Shown here in pieces: positions 61,504 through 64,000 of a stretch of DNA of 64,000 bases (within the stretch, counting starts at the first letter, position 1; every line of letters starts with the position of its first letter). The position numbers and the translations under genes are program-made. The notes under the pieces were generated by a model. The model saw nothing but the letters and a program-made list of their open reading frames with translations. It was not told the DNA's origin and made no database searches. Where the stretch lies: positions 310,001-374,000 of the forward strand of contig NZ_OY780958.1 in NCBI RefSeq assembly GCF_963675985.1, given 5' to 3'. The DNA is from an uncultured Roseibium sp. (GTDB lineage Bacteria; Pseudomonadota; Alphaproteobacteria; Rhizobiales; Stappiaceae).

Positions 61504-61549
61504 CCCTTTATCCTCCCACGGACTTTGGAGCCTTTCCCGGCTTCCTGGA

Positions 61550-61576
61550 CTTGGGGGCGGTGGAACCGCCCCCAAG
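61550..61576 (-). terminator. Hairpin between frcB and frcC
   Basis: An 11-bp perfect stem (CTTGGGGGCGG with CCGCCCCCAAG, TGGAA loop on the plus strand) lies 30 bases after frcB. Such hairpins stabilise the binding-protein mRNA and reduce expression of the downstream permease gene. Confidence 0.7.
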
Positions 61577-61605
61577 GAGAGCTTGCCGTCTGCTTGAGGG
61601 GGCAA

Positions 61606-62622
61606 TCAACCCCAGCAGAGCTTGGTACCTTCGGCCGTGTCGATGGACGGCACGCCTTCGGCCGGCTTGTCGGTCACAAGCGCCACGCCTGTGTCGAAGA
61701 AGTTCTTGCCCGGGCTCGGCTCCGGCTTGGCGCCGCTCTTGGCGTATTCGGCAATCGCCTCGATGCCCTTGGAGGCCATCAGCAACGGGTATTGTTGCGA
61801 GGTGGCGCCGATCACGCCGTCCTTGACGTTGGCGACACCGGGGCAACCGCCGTCCACGGAAACGATCAGAACGTCGTTTTCGCGGCCGATGGACTTGAGC
61901 GCTTCATAGGCGCCGGCGGCGGCCGGTTCGTTGATCGTGTAGACCACGTTGATCATGGGATCCTTGGCGAGAAGGTTTTCCATGGCCTTGCGGCCGCCCT
62001 CCTCGTTGCCGGCGGTTACGTCGTTGCCGACGATGCGCGGATCGGTTTCGTCTCCCCACTTGTTCGGATCGCCGAGATCGATGCCGAAACCCTGCAGGAA
62101 CCCCTGGTCGCGCAGCACGCCTACGGTCGGCTGGCTCACACCAAGATCAAGCATGGCGATCTTGGCATTGGCCGCGTCGGCGCCGAGCGTGGCGGCTGCC
62201 CATTCTCCGATCAGTTCGCCGGCCTTGAAGTTGTCGGTGGCGAAAGTCGCGTCCGCAGCGTCGATCGGATCGAGTGGCGTGTCGAGCGCAATCACCAGAA
62301 GGCCCGCGTCGCGCGCCTGCTGCACCGAAGAGACGATCGAGGACGTGTCGGAGGCGGTTAGCAGAATGCCCTTCGCGCCGTCGGCGATGCAGGTTTCGAT
62401 GGCCGCGACCTGGGTTTCATGGTCGCCGTCGATCTTGCCGGCATAGGTCTTCAGGTCGATGCCGAGTTCCTCGGCCTTGGCCGATGCGCCTTCCTTCATC
62501 TTGACGAAGAAGGGATTGGTGTCGGTCTTGGTGATCAGGCAGGCGGAGATGTCTGCTGCCGCAGCGGGTGCAGCCGCCATGACCGCCAGGACGGAGCCTG
62601 TTGCGAGTAGCTTACGGATCAT
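61606..62622 (-). CDS. frcB: Fructose ABC transporter substrate-binding protein
   Basis: This periplasmic binding protein has 338 residues. The signal peptide ends at AAPAAAA. The mature protein is of the ribose/fructose (peripla_BP_4) class, with ITKTDTNPFFVKMKEGA, DGAKGILLTASDTSSI, VIALDTPLDPIDAADATFATDNFKAGELIG and the C-terminal segment GVIGATSQQYPLLMASKGIEAI. The strong GGGAGG site suits the high expression typical of binding proteins. Fructose as ligand is inferred from the frcRBCAK order. Confidence 0.93.
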   Translation of the reverse strand: MIRKLLATGSVLAVMAAAPAAAADISACLITKTDTNPFFVKMKEGASAKAEELGIDLKTYAGKIDGDHETQVAAIETCIADGAKGILLTASDTSSIVSSVQQARDAGLLVIALDTPLDPIDAADATFATDNFKAGELIGEWAAATLGADAANAKIAMLDLGVSQPTVGVLRDQGFLQGFGIDLGDPNKWGDETDPRIVGNDVTAGNEEGGRKAMENLLAKDPMINVVYTINEPAAAGAYEALKSIGRENDVLIVSVDGGCPGVANVKDGVIGATSQQYPLLMASKGIEAIAEYAKSGAKPEPSPGKNFFDTGVALVTDKPAEGVPSIDTAEGTKLCWG

Positions 62623-62653
62623 TTCGTTTCCTCCCTGGCCGTGTCTTGAGTTG

Positions 62654-62688
62654 ACGGTTCGGATTTGGCCAGTCCTGACCCGAACCGT
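62654..62688. promoter_or_regulatory. Inverted repeat upstream of frcB, candidate FrcR site
   Basis: ACGGTTCGG at 62654-62662 and CCGAACCGT at 62680-62688 form a perfect 9-bp inverted repeat separated by 17 bases in the frcR/frcB gap. There is no T run, which argues against a terminator; operator use by the ROK regulator is plausible. Confidence 0.5.
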
Positions 62689-62693
62689 ACCTT

Positions 62694-63965
62694 TTAAACC
62701 GCTACGCCGTTTTCCTCACGGATCGCGGCCCCGGCGGATCCCCCAGGCCGGTTTCCGGTCAAAATCGCCGCGCGCGGCGAAAAGTTGAAAAACATCGGCA
62801 GACTCGCGGCGCCGATCGCGCCCGCATCCTGATGGAAGTTGCCGAACAGCAGATCGGGTGTGTTGCGGGCTTCGGGAGCGGCTTCCGTCAGTGCCGCGGC
62901 CAGCCCTTTCGTCAACCGCTCGGCGAATGCGCCGTCGAGATCGCTGTCGATGATGACGAGCGGCATGTCGAGCAGGGCATAGGCGGCGCCGAGCGACGGG
63001 GAGAGCGCGTCGATGCAGTCAGCCATCCACTCGGTGACCGCCGGGTCGTCGCGCTCGACTGCGTCCTGAAGGTCGAGGCGGCTGAGCGACGCAAAATTCT
63101 CCGGCGACAGGTGACGTGCAAGCGAAACCAGCGAGGCGCGGGTCAGAAGCAGATCCCATTGCTTCTTCGGCTCCGGCGCCGTCGACAGCCGGCTCGGCGG
63201 CACCGGCATCATGGCCACATCGCCCGCATTGCCGGTGACGCCGCGCACGACGTCGCCGGACAGGATCAGGCCGCCGCCGATTGCCGGACCGAGAAAGAGG
63301 TAGAGGAAGTTGTCGTGGTCGCGGCCATGGCCGTAAAAGAGTTCCGCGACGGCCGCCGCCGTGCCGTCGTTCTCACGGAACACCGGCAGGTCCGTGGCGT
63401 CCCGCAAGGCTTTGGTGATGTCGAAGTCGTCCCACGCGCGAAAACTGGCCGGCGGCAGGCCCAGTTCGTGGAGCCAGGCGCCCAGGTTGAAGGGCTGGGC
63501 GATCCCGATCCCGGCAATGCGGTCCTGTTCTTCGTCACTCAGCAGGGATGCCAGGTTTTGCAGGTCATCGCGGATGATTTCCAGGGCCTTGGCGGGCTGT
63601 GGCAGGATCATGTCGTGGCCGCGACGGCCGATGACCTTGCCCTCGAAATCGAGCAGGACGACTTCCAGATTGGTGCGGTCGATCCGTACGCCGAAGCCGA
63701 AGGCGCCGCGCGGAGCGAGTTTCAGAAGGGTTGCCGGCTGACCGCGGCCGCCGTCATGGCGCTTGCCGCTTTCGGTGATCAGTCCGTCATCGGCCAGGGT
63801 CTGGATAATGCCGCCGACCGCCGCATTGGTCAGTTTCGTGGCACGGGCAAGATCGGCTTTGGACGCGCTGCCGGCGCGACGAAGCATCAGCAGAACGATG
63901 CGCTCGTTGTACTGGCGCAGCTGCGCGGAGTTCGATCCGCGCCCGTTTTGACTGCGCTTGTTCAA
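62694..63965 (-). CDS. frcR: ROK family transcriptional regulator (FrcR-like)
   Basis: This 423-residue regulator starts at a TTG at 63965 that follows GGGAGGAAC. The N-terminal winged helix-turn-helix (IVLLMLRRAGSASKADLARATKLTNAAVGGIIQTLADDGLI) is followed by a ROK domain with GIGIAQPF and PVFRENDGTAAAVAELFYGHG. The usual zinc motif CxCGxxGC after the GDVA(M) segment is missing; the region reads AGDVAMMPVPPSRLST. It is upstream of frcB on the same strand, so it likely controls the fructose genes in response to sugar. Confidence 0.93.
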   Translation of the reverse strand: MNKRSQNGRGSNSAQLRQYNERIVLLMLRRAGSASKADLARATKLTNAAVGGIIQTLADDGLITESGKRHDGGRGQPATLLKLAPRGAFGFGVRIDRTNLEVVLLDFEGKVIGRRGHDMILPQPAKALEIIRDDLQNLASLLSDEEQDRIAGIGIAQPFNLGAWLHELGLPPASFRAWDDFDITKALRDATDLPVFRENDGTAAAVAELFYGHGRDHDNFLYLFLGPAIGGGLILSGDVVRGVTGNAGDVAMMPVPPSRLSTAPEPKKQWDLLLTRASLVSLARHLSPENFASLSRLDLQDAVERDDPAVTEWMADCIDALSPSLGAAYALLDMPLVIIDSDLDGAFAERLTKGLAAALTEAAPEARNTPDLLFGNFHQDAGAIGAASLPMFFNFSPRAAILTGNRPGGSAGAAIREENGVAV

Positions 63966-64000
63966 GGCCTGTTCCTCCCGGACGCCGCCTGTCGGCGGTC

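Overview
The window is GC-rich, gene-dense bacterial chromosome with no rRNA operon, phage, IS element or CRISPR array. Several features point to an alphaproteobacterium of the order Hyphomicrobiales (Rhizobiales), possibly a marine Roseibium/Labrenzia-like organism. These are a fructose locus ordered like the rhizobial frcRBCAK genes, an Entner-Doudoroff route, a TGA-N9-TCA iron box of the RirA type upstream of a siderophore-interacting protein, and a branched-chain attenuator ahead of ilvB. The taxonomic call is inference from gene content.

Layout. 1-10.5 kb: a gamma-glutamyltransferase cut by the left edge, a small membrane protein, a divergent SDR/AraC pair, a PhzF-like isomerase, a GNAT-NUDIX fusion, a pirin, and an ABC-2 exporter operon with an acetyltransferase between ATPase and permease, followed by a DD-carboxypeptidase lipoprotein. 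10.5-18.3 kb: a diguanylate cyclase, a 954-residue Sel1-repeat protein, an SRPBCC protein, two uncharacterised exported proteins and a small frameshifted gene. 18.4-28.7 kb: ilvC, a TetR regulator, a siderophore-interacting protein, an AraC/nitrilase/aldoxime dehydratase locus, DUF805, DJ-1, RHH and FMN reductase genes, an AT-rich sulfotransferase islet and pdxJ. 28.7-37.2 kb: a second AT-rich patch, a chemoreceptor, serA, an arylamine N-acetyltransferase and the ilvB-X-ilvH operon with promoter, leader peptide and attenuator, then tRNA-Lys(CTT). 37.5-41.6 kb: a secreted Sel1 protein beside a 941-residue exported protein with an HELVH zincin motif and a duplicated C-terminal module. 41.8-50.4 kb: a DUF1932 oxidoreductase, LuxR/FAD monooxygenase/DUF2783, a rhodanese, a PA-Y repeat protein, SMP-30, Lrp/alanine dehydrogenase and tandem glycine-zipper proteins. 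50.6-64 kb: pgi, a delta-class carbonic anhydrase, LysE, a double-PilZ-like protein, eda, edd, zwf and the frcK-A-C-B-R genes.

The clearest functional story is the right-hand third. FrcBCA imports fructose, the PfkB kinase makes fructose-6-phosphate, Pgi converts it to glucose-6-phosphate, and Zwf, Edd and Eda carry it through the Entner-Doudoroff pathway. No 6-phosphogluconolactonase gene lies in the window. Candidate operators occur ahead of zwf and frcB. The left half contributes branched-chain amino acid and serine synthesis (ilvC, ilvB/H, serA), aldoxime/nitrile conversion and iron handling.

The strongest candidates for undescribed biology are the Sel1 plus HELVH secreted pair, the unknown membrane protein locked inside the ilvBH operon, the PA-Y repeat surface protein, the acetyltransferase inside the ABC exporter operon, and the double-PilZ-like protein with an altered motif. 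I did not find a convincing defence or mobile system.
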